Shown here in pieces: positions 35,773 to 45,027 of a stretch of 48,323 bases of DNA. The stretch is from Akkermansia muciniphila (GTDB lineage: Bacteria > Verrucomicrobiota > Verrucomicrobiia > Limisphaerales > SIAT01): positions 1-48,323 of the forward strand of contig CAMDJP010000018.1 in NCBI GenBank assembly GCA_945900775.1, read 5' to 3'. Each line of letters opens with the position of its first letter. Position 1 is the stretch's first letter. A program made the translations under genes and the position numbers. Below the pieces are notes generated by a model. The model saw only the letters and a list, made by a program, of their open reading frames with translations. It was not told where the DNA came from and made no database searches.

Positions 35773-38535
35773 GTGCCGACTCTGTTGGAAAAAATCAAAA
35801 TCAGCGCTGACGAGCGCCTGCCCCTGCCGCAAGGCCGCCAGCCGTCGCAGGAACTGGCGCGCTACAAGGCCTATCTCAAGGTCGAGACGCATCGGCTCAA
35901 GATTCTGCACCGGGCCGGCGGCGGTGGCCGCGAAATCTGCCGCGCCCGCGCAGCAGTACTCGATTTGTTGCTCTGCCATATTCTCGACGCTGTGCGGGCC
36001 TCGATGCCTTCGCCACCTGAGAAGCCGCCCGCGCTCGCCTTGGTGGCCACCGGCGGTTACGGCCGAGCCGAGCTGAATCCGTGCAGCGACATTGACATCA
36101 TGTTCCTCTACGGCGGTGAGCAGGTCCATGGCAATAAGGCCTCGCCTTACCTCGCCGCGCTGGCGGACGGCCTGCTCTACACGCTCTGGGACATCGGCCT
36201 GAAAGTCGGTCACGCCGTGCGCAGTGTGGAGGATTGCGTGAAGGTCGCCAACAGCGACATGCAGTCGAAGACCTCGCTCATCGAGGCTCGTCTCATCACC
36301 GGCGACACGGTGCTCTTCGACCGAATGCAGCGCGTGGTCCTCGCCAAGTGCGTCGCCGGGTATGAGGACGAATATATCGCTGCGCGCTTGGCAGATCAGT
36401 CCGCGCGGCGGGCCAAATACGGCAACTCCGCGACGATGCAGGAGCCGAATATCAAGAACGGCTGCGGCGGCCTTCGCGACTTCCAGAACCTTCTCTGGAT
36501 GGCCCATTTCAAACACCGGACACGCTCGCTCGACGAGTTGCAGGCGCTCGAATTGACGAGCGCTGCGGAGGCTCGGCAGCTCGAGGCGGCCTACGACTTC
36601 CTCTTGCGTGCCCGCAACGAGCTGCATTATCACACCGAGCGCGTGGCCGACGCGCTTACCAAGAGCGTCCAACCGCATGTCGCCTACCAACTGGGCTACA
36701 CGGACCGTTCGCCCAGTCGCCGCCTCGAGCGTTTCATGCGCGACTACTACACGCACGCGCGCAACATCGACCTCATCACACGCACGCTCGAGCAGCGGCT
36801 TGCCCTCGTAACCAAGCCAAGTGCCCTTGCGTCGCTCGCCGGCCTCATTCGCCGGAGGCCAAAAGAGATTGTGTTGGACGGCTTCAAGATTGTGGGCAAC
36901 GAGATCAGCGGCGCCAACCCGCGTGTCTTCCGCGACCAGCCGCGAAGGCTCATACGCGTCTTCCTGCACGTGCAGCAGCGAAGCTTGAGACTGCACCCCG
37001 ACCTCGCGCAGATGATCCGCCAGCAGTTGCATCTGGCTGACGGCGAGTTCCTGCGCGATGAGCACGTGCACCAAACCTTCCTCGAGTTGCTCAACCAGCG
37101 CGGAAACGTTGCACCGGTGCTCCGGCTGATGCACGAGACCGGTTTTCTAGGCAAGTACATGCCCGAGTTCGGCCGGCTCACCTGCCTCGTCCAGCACGAG
37201 TTCTACCACCAATACACCGCCGACGAGCATACGTTGATCTGCCTCGAGAAGCTCGATTCTCTCTGGAACGGCAGCGGTAGCGTCAACGGCCGTTATCAGG
37301 AAATCTTCCGTCAAGTCGAGCGACCGTTCGTGCTCTATCTCGCGCTACTGCTGCACGATGCGGGCAAATCCGATGCCAAAGGCGCGCACGAGAAGGCCAG
37401 CGCCGTGCTCGCTCGCCGCGTAGCTCGGCGGCTGCGCCTCGACGAAAACGTCCGTCACGTGCTGCAATTGCTCGTCGAACATCATCTGCTGATGACGGTC
37501 GTCTCGCAACGGCGCGACCTCGAGGACCCCGCGGCCATCCAGCAGTTCGCCAAGGTGGCCGAGACTGCCGAAACGCTGACGATGCTCACACTGCATTCCG
37601 TGTCCGACACACTCGGTACAAGCGACAAGCTCTGGAATGGCTTCAAGGATACCCTTCTCTGGACGCTCTACACCAAGACACATCAACTCCTCACCGGCAG
37701 CGCGGATTTCCATCGCACCGAGGAGATTCAGCGCGAAGCGCTCGCATCGGAGGTCCGCCGGCAGACACCCGATGCCGTGGGCGAAGAGGAACTGGTCGCA
37801 CATTTCACCGGCCTGCCTGCGCGTTACTTTCAGATTCACTCCACCGAGGAGATTTCCCGCGATCTGGAATTGACCCACACCTTTATCCGACAGCTCATCG
37901 TCGAGGACCGCGCACTGGAACCAGCTGTGTTGTGGCACAACGAGCCGGATCGCGGCTATGCGTCGGTAACCGTCTGTACTTGGGATCGTCCGGGCCTCTT
38001 CAGCCGGATTGCCGGCTCCCTCACCGCCGTCGGCCTGAACATCCTCGGCGCGCAAATCTTCACACGCGAAGACTGGATTATCCTCGACCGTTTCCTCGTC
38101 ACCGACGCCCGCACCGGTCGCTTGCCCGACCGCGCCGAGCGGGAGAAATTCGAGGCGCAGGTGCAGCGTGCGCTGAACGAGGAAGTGGACTTCGCGCCAG
38201 CTGTCGCGCGGATGTCGGCCGTCAATTCGCCATACCAATCGGTCGAGGGCGAACGCATTCCGACCACCGTCGTGTTCGACAACGATTCTTCCGCCACCGC
38301 CACCGTCGTCGACATCGAGACTGAAGACCACGTCGGTCTGCTCTACACCATCTCACACACGCTAGCCGAACTGGGACTCGACATTACGCTGGCGAAGATT
38401 TGCACCGAGAAGGGCGCGGCGATCGACAGCTTTTACGTCACCGAGCATGGCGGCGGAAAAGTGCTCAGCCCCGAGCGGCAGGCCGTGATTCGGACCGTGC
38501 TGCAGCTTGCCATCCAGTATCTCGAAAAGCACTGA
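35773..38535 (+). CDS. glnD: [Protein-PII] uridylyltransferase GlnD
   Basis: Senses glutamine and adds or removes UMP on PII proteins. Order from the GTG at 35773: nucleotidyltransferase motif ATGGYGRAELNPCSDIDIMF near residues 90-112, GlnE/GlnD linker region, HD domain with LALLLHDAGKSDAKGAHEKA near 520-540, and two C-terminal ACT domains. The ACT domains show as TVCTWDRPGLFSRIAGSL and VVDIETEDHVGLLYTISHTL. About 920 residues, the usual size. The frame is open further upstream but that part overlaps lgt. No glnB or glnK lies in the window. It ends 6 bases before the acpS stop, convergently. Confidence 0.94.
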   Translation: MPTLLEKIKISADERLPLPQGRQPSQELARYKAYLKVETHRLKILHRAGGGGREICRARAAVLDLLLCHILDAVRASMPSPPEKPPALALVATGGYGRAELNPCSDIDIMFLYGGEQVHGNKASPYLAALADGLLYTLWDIGLKVGHAVRSVEDCVKVANSDMQSKTSLIEARLITGDTVLFDRMQRVVLAKCVAGYEDEYIAARLADQSARRAKYGNSATMQEPNIKNGCGGLRDFQNLLWMAHFKHRTRSLDELQALELTSAAEARQLEAAYDFLLRARNELHYHTERVADALTKSVQPHVAYQLGYTDRSPSRRLERFMRDYYTHARNIDLITRTLEQRLALVTKPSALASLAGLIRRRPKEIVLDGFKIVGNEISGANPRVFRDQPRRLIRVFLHVQQRSLRLHPDLAQMIRQQLHLADGEFLRDEHVHQTFLELLNQRGNVAPVLRLMHETGFLGKYMPEFGRLTCLVQHEFYHQYTADEHTLICLEKLDSLWNGSGSVNGRYQEIFRQVERPFVLYLALLLHDAGKSDAKGAHEKASAVLARRVARRLRLDENVRHVLQLLVEHHLLMTVVSQRRDLEDPAAIQQFAKVAETAETLTMLTLHSVSDTLGTSDKLWNGFKDTLLWTLYTKTHQLLTGSADFHRTEEIQREALASEVRRQTPDAVGEEELVAHFTGLPARYFQIHSTEEISRDLELTHTFIRQLIVEDRALEPAVLWHNEPDRGYASVTVCTWDRPGLFSRIAGSLTAVGLNILGAQIFTREDWIILDRFLVTDARTGRLPDRAEREKFEAQVQRALNEEVDFAPAVARMSAVNSPYQSVEGERIPTTVVFDNDSSATATVVDIETEDHVGLLYTISHTLAELGLDITLAKICTEKGAAIDSFYVTEHGGGKVLSPERQAVIRTVLQLAIQYLEKH

Positions 38536-38541
38536 GAACGT

Positions 38542-38919
38542 TTAACCATCGAGGATGGCCATCGCCGCCGCGTACTGCTTCGTGTGGCTCAGGCTGAGGT
38601 GAACCCGCTTCCCACCGCGCACCGCAAGCAACTTCAGTCCGTCTCCGTATAAAATCACGAACGGCTCACCCGATTCGCGTCGTGCGACCTCAATGTTCTG
38701 CCAGCCAAGTTGCGCACCAATGCCGGTGCCGAAGGCTTTTGAAATCGCCTCTTTCGCGGCGAAGCGCGCGGCCAGATGCGGCACGGGAAACTTGTGTGTA
38801 AGACAATAGGCAATCTCGTCCGGCCGCAGGATGCGCTTGAGAAAACGCTCCCCGAACTTCTCGAACGAGGCACCGATGCGCTCGACTTCGATGATGTCAA
38901 TGCCGGTGCCGAGAATCAT
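38542..38919 (-). CDS. acpS: Holo-[acyl-carrier-protein] synthase AcpS
   Basis: Transfers the 4'-phosphopantetheine arm from CoA to acyl carrier protein. GTGIDIIEVERI carries the Mg-binding Asp8 and ARFAAKEAISKAFGTGIG carries Glu57; the C-terminal VHLSLSHTKQYAAAMAI is typical. 125 residues. It follows pdxJ by 13 bases, the same pdxJ-acpS pairing known in E. coli. Confidence 0.95.
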   Translation of the reverse strand: MILGTGIDIIEVERIGASFEKFGERFLKRILRPDEIAYCLTHKFPVPHLAARFAAKEAISKAFGTGIGAQLGWQNIEVARRESGEPFVILYGDGLKLLAVRGGKRVHLSLSHTKQYAAAMAILDG

Positions 38920-38932
38920 TGGAAAAGCCGCG

Positions 38933-39697
38933 TCAACCGCGGTAATTCTTCATCAACGCCAACATCTCCTTCACCGCTTTCGGCAAGCCCACCGTGATAG
39001 CGCGGCTGACAATACTGTGGCCGATGTTCAATTCCACGAGATGCGGCACGAGATGGAGAACGGAGAGGTTTTCGTAGTTTAATCCATGACCCGCGTTGAC
39101 GCTCAAGCCGGCACGATGCGCCAGTGTGGCGGCATCTACAAGGCGGCGTAATTCGGTATTGCGCGCGCGCTTGCGATGAAAATGTTCGGCGTACTGCCCT
39201 GTGTGCAATTCAATGAACTGCGCACCAATTTCCGCCGACGCCTCGACTTGATTCGGATCCGGCGCAATGAAGAGACTCACTTCGATACCCGCGTCGTTCA
39301 TCTTTCGGCGCGTCACAGCCAGCGCTTTGAGATGGCGTACCGCGTCAAGACCTCCTTCGGTCGTGAGTTCCTGGCGCCGCTCCGGAACGAGGCAAACAAT
39401 CTCGGGCTTCAACTTTAGTGCAATACCGACAATCTCCGGCGCATTCGCCATCTCGAGGTTCAGTCGCGTGCGAATAGATTCTCGCAGCCGGAAAACGTCA
39501 TGGTCTTGGATATGCCGACGATCCTCGCGCAGATGCACAGTGATGCCGTGGCAACCCGCGGCCTCACAGAGCAACGCCGCCGCAACCGGATCCGGCTCGC
39601 CATGGGCATCACCCCGATAGCGCGCCTCGCGCACCGTAGCCACGTGGTCGATATTGACGCCGAGTTTCAACACACGCCCAGCGTATGCCAGCCCCAT
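38933..39697 (-). CDS. pdxJ: Pyridoxine 5'-phosphate synthase PdxJ
   Basis: Condenses 1-deoxyxylulose 5-phosphate with aminoacetone phosphate to pyridoxine 5'-phosphate. The family N-terminus KLGVNIDHVATVREARY is present, followed by ITVHLREDRRHIQDHDV, LNLEMANAPEIVGIAL, then IELHTGQYAEHF and AGHGLNYENL. Start options are ATG 39697 (254 residues) or GTG 39673, which gives the canonical length; I list the ATG. It is divergent from comEC with about 50 bases between starts, and co-transcribed with acpS. Confidence 0.94.
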   Translation of the reverse strand: MGLAYAGRVLKLGVNIDHVATVREARYRGDAHGEPDPVAAALLCEAAGCHGITVHLREDRRHIQDHDVFRLRESIRTRLNLEMANAPEIVGIALKLKPEIVCLVPERRQELTTEGGLDAVRHLKALAVTRRKMNDAGIEVSLFIAPDPNQVEASAEIGAQFIELHTGQYAEHFHRKRARNTELRRLVDAATLAHRAGLSVNAGHGLNYENLSVLHLVPHLVELNIGHSIVSRAITVGLPKAVKEMLALMKNYRG

Positions 39698-39749
39698 CAC
39701 CTTTGCCAGCCTTGCGAACGTGCTGTTCCGTGGCACATTCCCCCATTCC

Positions 39750-42164
39750 ATGAAAAGGCCCCTCCTTACTTTATCACTGCTCTACGCGACGGGCGTGTTG
39801 CTCGGAGCAACATGGCCGGTGGCATTGCCGGGGCTATTCGCATTCACGTTCCTGCTCATCCTCCTCGCGTTGAAAATCGCAAAGCTTCGCCGCATCTGCC
39901 TTGGCGCCGCGCTTCTGCTTACGGGTTGGTGCAATATAACTGGGCGCCTCGCCACGCTTTCGCCGCATGACCTGCGCGAAGTGTTCGGCGAACGCACGGA
40001 CATTGTAGCCGTGCGCGGCCTCTTGACCGAAACTCCCGCCGAGCGCATCCACGAGCGAAAGGGAGAATTGCTCGAGCGAACACACGCCGTAGTCGAGGTT
40101 CGTGAGCTTCGATTCGATGGGCGCTGGCAGCCGGTCTACGGATGTATCGCAATCACTATGCCGGGAGTGCTCGGCACGAACTACTTCGCTGGGCGCGAGG
40201 TGGAGGTTGACGGCGTGTTGAAATCGCCACCGGGCGCAAGGGCGGAGGGGTTATTCGATTACCGCGCTTACCTGCATTGGCAAGGGATTCATCACCAATT
40301 AATCACAGACGACACGCGCGACTGGCGCTTGCGTGATGGCGATGTCGTTCACTTACCCTTGACCGAACGTTTCCGTGTATGGGCGCAACACACGCTCGCG
40401 CGCGGATTGCCGGAGGAAGATGAACCATTGCGCCTCGTTTGGGCGATGGCTTTAGGCTGGAAGACCGCGCTCACCGACGAAGTCGCCACCCCCTTCATGC
40501 GCTCCGGCACGATGCATGTCTTCGCCATCAGCGGCCTGCACATCGCGCTCATCGCAGGCATTCTCGTGGCACTGCTGCGCGTGCTGCAAGTGCCGCGCGC
40601 CGCCTGCGGCCTCGTGGTACTTCCGCTAATCTGGTTCTACACCGGCGCGACCGGCTGGCAGCCCTCAGCTATCCGCTCGACGGTGATGATGAGCCTCATC
40701 ATCGGAAGCTGGGCATTAAAGAGACCGGACGACCTCCTCAATTCTCTCGCCGCCGCCGCACTGATCATCCTCACCTGGGACCCGCGACAACTTTTCCAAG
40801 CCAGCTTCCAGCTCTCCTTTTCCGTCGTGCTCAGCCTTGCGTTGTTGATGCCGCTGTTTGAACCGTGGCGGCAACGATTGCTGCAAGACGATCCACTTCT
40901 GCCCGCCTCCGCGCGGCCGCGCTGGCGACTTTGGCTCGATGCGCCACTGCGTTGGCTAACTCTCAGTGCATCGGTTTCGTTGGCCGCGTGGATCGGCTCA
41001 CTGCCGCTCGTCGCGCACTATTTCCATCTCATCACGCCGGTGAGCCTGCTGGCCAATCTCATCGTCGTCCCGCTGAGCAGCCTCGAACTGATGTGCAACC
41101 TCGGCAGCCTCATCTGTGGCGACTGGCTACCGTGGGCCACAGAACTTTTCAACCACGCCGGCTGGCTCTGGATGCTTTGTATGGACCGCATCAGCGAATG
41201 GTGCACGCTTCTGCCCAGCGCTTATTTCTATGTGCGCGGACCGACGGCGATTGAGCTGATTGCTTATTACGCACTGCTCATCGGCATAACGAGCGGCGCA
41301 CTCCTTCAGCCCATCGCTCGACGATGGCTGGGCGCGACGCTCGCTGCTCTCAGCCTTGCGTGGCTTTGGCAATGGCAGGCGACCCGAGAACATATCAATC
41401 TGACTATCTTGAGCGGCGGCAACTGTATCCATTTCGATGCACCAGGCTCGACGAATGACCTCTTGATTGATGCTGGCGATGCGAGCTTGACCGGCTTTGT
41501 AATCAAGCCCTTCCTGCAAAGCAGAGGGGTCAATCGACTACCACCGCTCATCCTCACGCACGGCGACGTGAGCCACTATGGAGGCACGCCGATCTTGGAG
41601 AAGGAATTCGCGCTCACGTCGGTGCTGGTCAGCCCCGCCCCTTCGGCTTCACGAAGTTACAAAGAATTAGTGGCGCGCCTTTCACAAACACCAGGGCGCA
41701 CGACGACCGTTCAACGCGGCGACCGACTGGGCGCATGGCGCGTATTGCATCCGGCGGTAACAGACCGGTTCTCCCGAGGCGACGACAACGCCATCGTACT
41801 GCACGGTGAATTTCACGGCACGCGGGTGTTGTTGCTGTCTGACCTTGGTTCAGGAGGACAAGCAGCTCTGCTCTCCCGTGAAGGCGACTTGCAGACCGAC
41901 ATCCTTGTCTCCGGAATTCCTGCGCAAGGCGAGCCGTTGAGCGCCGCTTTGCTCGACGCCATCCGGCCGCACCTCATCGTCATCGCAGATAGCAAGATTC
42001 CCGCCAAGGAACGCGCCTCGTCGGCATTGCGCCGACGATTGGCTACGCGCGGCATTCCCGTGCTTTATGTAAGCGAGACCGATTCCGTGACGCTCACCTT
42101 CGAGCGCGGCCGTTGGAATCTACAGTCGATGAATGGCGAGCAAATCACTTCGCCTGTTCGTTGA
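39750..42164 (+). CDS. comEC: ComEC/Rec2 DNA-uptake channel protein with degenerate MBL-like domain
   Basis: An 804-residue inner-membrane protein. The N-terminal TMs and DUF4131/OB-like segment cover about 1-190, and the Competence domain with many TMs about 210-510 (FMRSGTMHVFAISGLHIALI, GWQPSAIRSTVMMSLIIGSW, FQASFQLSFSVVLSLALL). A C-terminal metallo-beta-lactamase-like domain runs from about 545. In that domain the usual GQGD is SGGN, the SHxDxDHxGG motif is THGDVSHYGG (one Asp lost), and the HHGS motif is absent (LVSGIPAQGE). LIDAGD and RGDDNAIVL remain. Channel function may persist while nuclease activity is probably lost. Its 3' end overlaps the DMT permease gene on the other strand by 20 bases. 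Confidence 0.92.
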   Translation: MKRPLLTLSLLYATGVLLGATWPVALPGLFAFTFLLILLALKIAKLRRICLGAALLLTGWCNITGRLATLSPHDLREVFGERTDIVAVRGLLTETPAERIHERKGELLERTHAVVEVRELRFDGRWQPVYGCIAITMPGVLGTNYFAGREVEVDGVLKSPPGARAEGLFDYRAYLHWQGIHHQLITDDTRDWRLRDGDVVHLPLTERFRVWAQHTLARGLPEEDEPLRLVWAMALGWKTALTDEVATPFMRSGTMHVFAISGLHIALIAGILVALLRVLQVPRAACGLVVLPLIWFYTGATGWQPSAIRSTVMMSLIIGSWALKRPDDLLNSLAAAALIILTWDPRQLFQASFQLSFSVVLSLALLMPLFEPWRQRLLQDDPLLPASARPRWRLWLDAPLRWLTLSASVSLAAWIGSLPLVAHYFHLITPVSLLANLIVVPLSSLELMCNLGSLICGDWLPWATELFNHAGWLWMLCMDRISEWCTLLPSAYFYVRGPTAIELIAYYALLIGITSGALLQPIARRWLGATLAALSLAWLWQWQATREHINLTILSGGNCIHFDAPGSTNDLLIDAGDASLTGFVIKPFLQSRGVNRLPPLILTHGDVSHYGGTPILEKEFALTSVLVSPAPSASRSYKELVARLSQTPGRTTTVQRGDRLGAWRVLHPAVTDRFSRGDDNAIVLHGEFHGTRVLLLSDLGSGGQAALLSREGDLQTDILVSGIPAQGEPLSAALLDAIRPHLIVIADSKIPAKERASSALRRRLATRGIPVLYVSETDSVTLTFERGRWNLQSMNGEQITSPVR

Positions 42165-43038
42165 GAAGCTTCACCTTCGGTTGCCAGAGTCCTATCCCCA
42201 GGCCGGTCACAATCGCCAAGCCACCCCAGAACTGCCCCCAATGCAACGGCTCGCCGATGAGCAGGACGGCGATGGGTACACCGGCAAGCGGTTGGATGAG
42301 AATAGTCAGGATTGCCAAACTCACATCGGTCTCACGGATGACTACGTACCAGACCGCATAGCCGACAAGCGTACAGATGATGACGAGATAGGCGATGTGC
42401 CACCAGGCCGCGGCCGGCAGTCCAAGCGCGGCAGTGAAGGTCGCCGGACCGTCCCACGCGAGGTTCACCGCAGCGCCACCGAGCAGCGCCAGAGTGAGAA
42501 CTTTCAGAAGGCCGGCGCGTTCGATGAGCGATTTGCCGAGCACGGAGTAAGCCGTTTCGAAGAGGAACGCGGAGATAAAAACGGCGCTGGCGGTCAGCGT
42601 GGTCATCTGGAATTCCGGTCGCCAGATGCGGTTGAGCAGGAGCGCACCGAGGAGTCCGAGGGCGAAGCCGGCCCAACGCCGTGCGGGGACGAATTCGCGC
42701 AGGAAAAGCGCGGCGGCCACGGTGGTGATGAGTGGTTCGAGCGCCATCAGCACGGAGGAATCGGCGGCGTTGCCAAGATGAACGCCGAGCACTTGCAGGC
42801 GCGGCGCGCCAACGAAAACGAGCACGCCCATGCCAAGCGCCACGGCGAGGTCGCGTCCGCGCGGGCTCTTTCCAGGCAGGACCGGCCAGAGCAGCGCCAT
42901 CACGAGGGCAGCGAGCGTGTAACGGAGCGTGACAATTTCGCCACCAGAGAGGTCCTTTTTCAACGCACTGAACGATGAGTAGGAGGCGGCCCAAAAGATG
43001 TTCAGCCCGACGAGCGCAACAAGATGGGACGGCTTCAT
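42145..43038 (-). CDS. DMT-superfamily (EamA) permease
   Basis: About 297 residues with ten hydrophobic segments in two EamA repeats. The first includes ALVGLNIFWAASYSSFSALK and ADSSVLMALEPLITTVAAAL with the LEP motif. The second includes AVFISAFLFETAYSVLGKSL and LAILTILIQPLAGVPIAVLL. EamA proteins export or import metabolites such as amino acids; the substrate cannot be read from sequence. The start at 43038 (MKPSHLVALVG) is preferred over one six codons earlier. It follows the PQQ-like propeller gene closely, with start and stop within about 10 bases. Confidence 0.88.
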   Translation of the reverse strand: MKPSHLVALVGLNIFWAASYSSFSALKKDLSGGEIVTLRYTLAALVMALLWPVLPGKSPRGRDLAVALGMGVLVFVGAPRLQVLGVHLGNAADSSVLMALEPLITTVAAALFLREFVPARRWAGFALGLLGALLLNRIWRPEFQMTTLTASAVFISAFLFETAYSVLGKSLIERAGLLKVLTLALLGGAAVNLAWDGPATFTAALGLPAAAWWHIAYLVIICTLVGYAVWYVVIRETDVSLAILTILIQPLAGVPIAVLLIGEPLHWGQFWGGLAIVTGLGIGLWQPKVKLLNEQAK

Positions 43039-43045
43039 CGCAACT

Positions 43046-44587
43046 TTAGGGAACAATCACCGACTTGGGCGGCCCAGAAGGCGCGGACAAATCGAAGCAG
43101 GCCATCTCGGCACCGTTGCGGATGAGCAACCGGCCGTCGGCGAGCGCGGGATGGTTCCACGTCTTGCCCTTCACACCGGGCACACGCGCGAGTTCTTCAT
43201 GCCGCTCGGGGGTCGCCTTCACGAGAGCGAGATCGCCATCACCGCAGAGAATCACCAGATGCCCACTGGCGAGCAGTAACTGCCCGTAGCCATAACGGCC
43301 ATCCTTCCAGCGTCGCTGGCCAGTGGCCACATCGAGGCAGACGAGAATATCTTCGTCCAACCCGTAAATATGGCCCTCCCAAAAGACGGAGGTGGAGAAC
43401 TTGTTTTTCATCTGCTTACTCCGCCAGAGCTCGACAACCTCAAAGGTGGCGCCGACGCGTTTGACTTCAAAGGCGACGCACCCAGTGCCGTAACCGGCGG
43501 AGAGGAAAACCTTGTCCCCCCCGAGCAGCAGCGGTTGCCCGATGTTGTTGTCGTAAGTGACGGGCCAGGGGAATTCCCAGAGGACCTTGCCATCCTCAGG
43601 CGCGAGCGCGAGGGCACGGCGTGCACCGGCGAGCAGGATTTGCGGGCGGCCGGCGAGCGTCACGAGCATTGGCGAGCTGTAGGCGAGTTTGCCCGCGGCC
43701 GTTTTCCAAGCGAGCGCCCCGGAGACCTTGTCATACGCCACCACCGTCGCGCCCTTCGCGCCGTCGGGGCCGCCCAGTGTGACAATGACCGTGTCGCCCA
43801 CGACGAGCGGCGCGGCGGACATACCGAAATCGAGGTTCGTCGAGCGGTTCTCAATGAGAACATTCTTCCGCCAGACCACCCGACCGGTCGTATCATCGAG
43901 GCAGGCGAACTCCCCCTCGGCACCGAGCGCATACACCCGGCCCTCGTGCCAGGTCGGTGTGGCGCGGGGACCGACGCCGCCCATATTCCATTGATCGTTG
44001 AACTGGGTCAGCCAGCCGTGCGCCCACAATTCGCGCCCGGTGGCGAAGTCGTAGGCGACGACACTCTCCTTCTCGCGGCGTTGCTCAATCGTAAACGCGC
44101 GACCGCGCGCAATGACGAAGGAGGCGTAACCGCCACCGACCGGTTGCTTCCACAACTGCGTCGGGCCGGCCTGCGGCCAGTGGGTGAGAATCGGCTGCTG
44201 CGTGTAATGACCATCGCGGTTCACACCGCGGAAATCGGCCCAGTAAGCCGAGCCGTTCGTTATCGTGACGCCGTTGGTGACCGTCTGCTTCTGCTGTGCA
44301 CGGCTGGCGTCGAGGCGATTGAAATCCGGCTGGGTACGGCGATGAACGACGCGCGGAGCAGTTCCTCCTTTCCATTCGATTTCAATCAGATTAAGTGAAC
44401 CAAGCAGGGCGAGAACAGCGGCTGTGTAAAGTAGGCCGTAGAGCAGGATGAAAATCGAACCGAGCACCTTGCGCGCGATAGACTGAGGCCCGCGCCAGAG
44501 CAGGATGAGCCCAAGCGGCGGAAAGAGGAAAGTGCTCAGCCGTTGGCCAAGCGAGGGCTTTGGTCGGACAGTGGGCGTATCGGTCAC
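43046..44587 (-). CDS. Membrane-anchored PQQ-like beta-propeller protein
   Basis: 513 residues. The N-terminal part has two TM segments (LSTFLFPPLGLILLWRGP and SIFILLYGLLYTAAVLALLG), a layout frequent in Verrucomicrobiota. A linker follows, then a propeller of PQQ-like repeats of the pattern ATGRELWAHGW, TTGRVVWRKNV, VSGALAWKTAA, EDGKVLWEFPW and ATGQRRWKDGR. No dehydrogenase cofactor ligands are evident, so it may be a BamB-like scaffold or an uncharacterised envelope protein rather than an enzyme. It starts with GTG at 44587 and is divergent from rpsT. It is likely co-transcribed with the DMT permease. Confidence 0.85.
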   Translation of the reverse strand: MTDTPTVRPKPSLGQRLSTFLFPPLGLILLWRGPQSIARKVLGSIFILLYGLLYTAAVLALLGSLNLIEIEWKGGTAPRVVHRRTQPDFNRLDASRAQQKQTVTNGVTITNGSAYWADFRGVNRDGHYTQQPILTHWPQAGPTQLWKQPVGGGYASFVIARGRAFTIEQRREKESVVAYDFATGRELWAHGWLTQFNDQWNMGGVGPRATPTWHEGRVYALGAEGEFACLDDTTGRVVWRKNVLIENRSTNLDFGMSAAPLVVGDTVIVTLGGPDGAKGATVVAYDKVSGALAWKTAAGKLAYSSPMLVTLAGRPQILLAGARRALALAPEDGKVLWEFPWPVTYDNNIGQPLLLGGDKVFLSAGYGTGCVAFEVKRVGATFEVVELWRSKQMKNKFSTSVFWEGHIYGLDEDILVCLDVATGQRRWKDGRYGYGQLLLASGHLVILCGDGDLALVKATPERHEELARVPGVKGKTWNHPALADGRLLIRNGAEMACFDLSAPSGPPKSVIVP

Positions 44588-44658
44588 GGCGTTCTTCTAG
44601 CCTTCGACACGGCGACTCGCAACGAAAGACTTGGCGGACATACCGATATAAGAAGCCG

Positions 44659-44686
44659 TTGACATTAGCTGACGTTCGGGTACTTT
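44659..44686 (+). promoter_or_regulatory. Sigma-70-like promoter of rpsT
   Basis: A perfect TTGACA at 44659-44664 and TACTTT at 44681-44686 are separated by 16 bases, ending 23 bases before the rpsT ATG. The leader would be short. Confidence 0.6.
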
Positions 44687-44709
44687 TCGCCCTCTCTTTA
44701 GAGAATTTT

Positions 44710-44970
44710 ATGCCGAACACGAAGTCAGCCGAAAAGCGCGTGCGCTCCAGCGCCCGCAAACAAATCGCCAACAACTACGTCAAGACCCGCCTCAAGACGA
44801 TTGAGAAAAAGTTCCGCGGCGCCATCACGGACAAGAAGGCCGATGCGGCTAGCGCTTTGAAAGATGCGCTTTCCGCCATCGACAAAGCGGTGAAGACCGG
44901 TGTACTCAAGCGCGCCACCGCGGACCGCAAAAAGTCCCGCCTCACCCTCGCGCTCAATAGGGCGAAGTAA
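44710..44970 (+). CDS. rpsT: 30S ribosomal protein S20
   Basis: An 86-residue basic protein that binds 16S rRNA early in 30S assembly. MPNTKSAEKRVRSSARKQIA is the S20 N-terminus, and the C-terminus has AIDKAVKTGVLKRATADRKK. The ATG at 44710 gives the family length; the frame stays open upstream by chance. It is monocistronic, with its own promoter and a terminator directly after the stop. Confidence 0.97.
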   Translation: MPNTKSAEKRVRSSARKQIANNYVKTRLKTIEKKFRGAITDKKADAASALKDALSAIDKAVKTGVLKRATADRKKSRLTLALNRAK

Positions 44971-44989
44971 CCCTCTCTCCTTTCACAAA

Positions 44990-45023
44990 AGCGGCGTCCC
45001 ACTTGGGCGCTGCTTTTTTGTTT
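44990..45023 (+). terminator. Rho-independent terminator of rpsT
   Basis: A stem AGCGGCGTCC/GGGCGCTGCT (10 pairs with two G-U) and a short loop are followed by TTTTTTGTTT, 20 bases past the rpsT stop. It also lies next to the stop of the convergent cytochrome gene. Confidence 0.85.
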
Positions 45024-45027
45024 CCGC

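Noticed and set aside
35764..37134. 456-codon minus-strand frame over glnD
   Set aside because: Antisense to the GlnD nucleotidyltransferase region, whose motifs are unambiguous.
42133..42978. 281-codon plus-strand frame over the DMT permease
   Set aside because: Highly charged shadow frame opposite a ten-TM EamA protein.
43370..44398. 342-codon plus-strand frame over the PQQ-like gene
   Set aside because: Antisense shadow of a well-supported propeller protein; composition is charged and low in conserved motifs.
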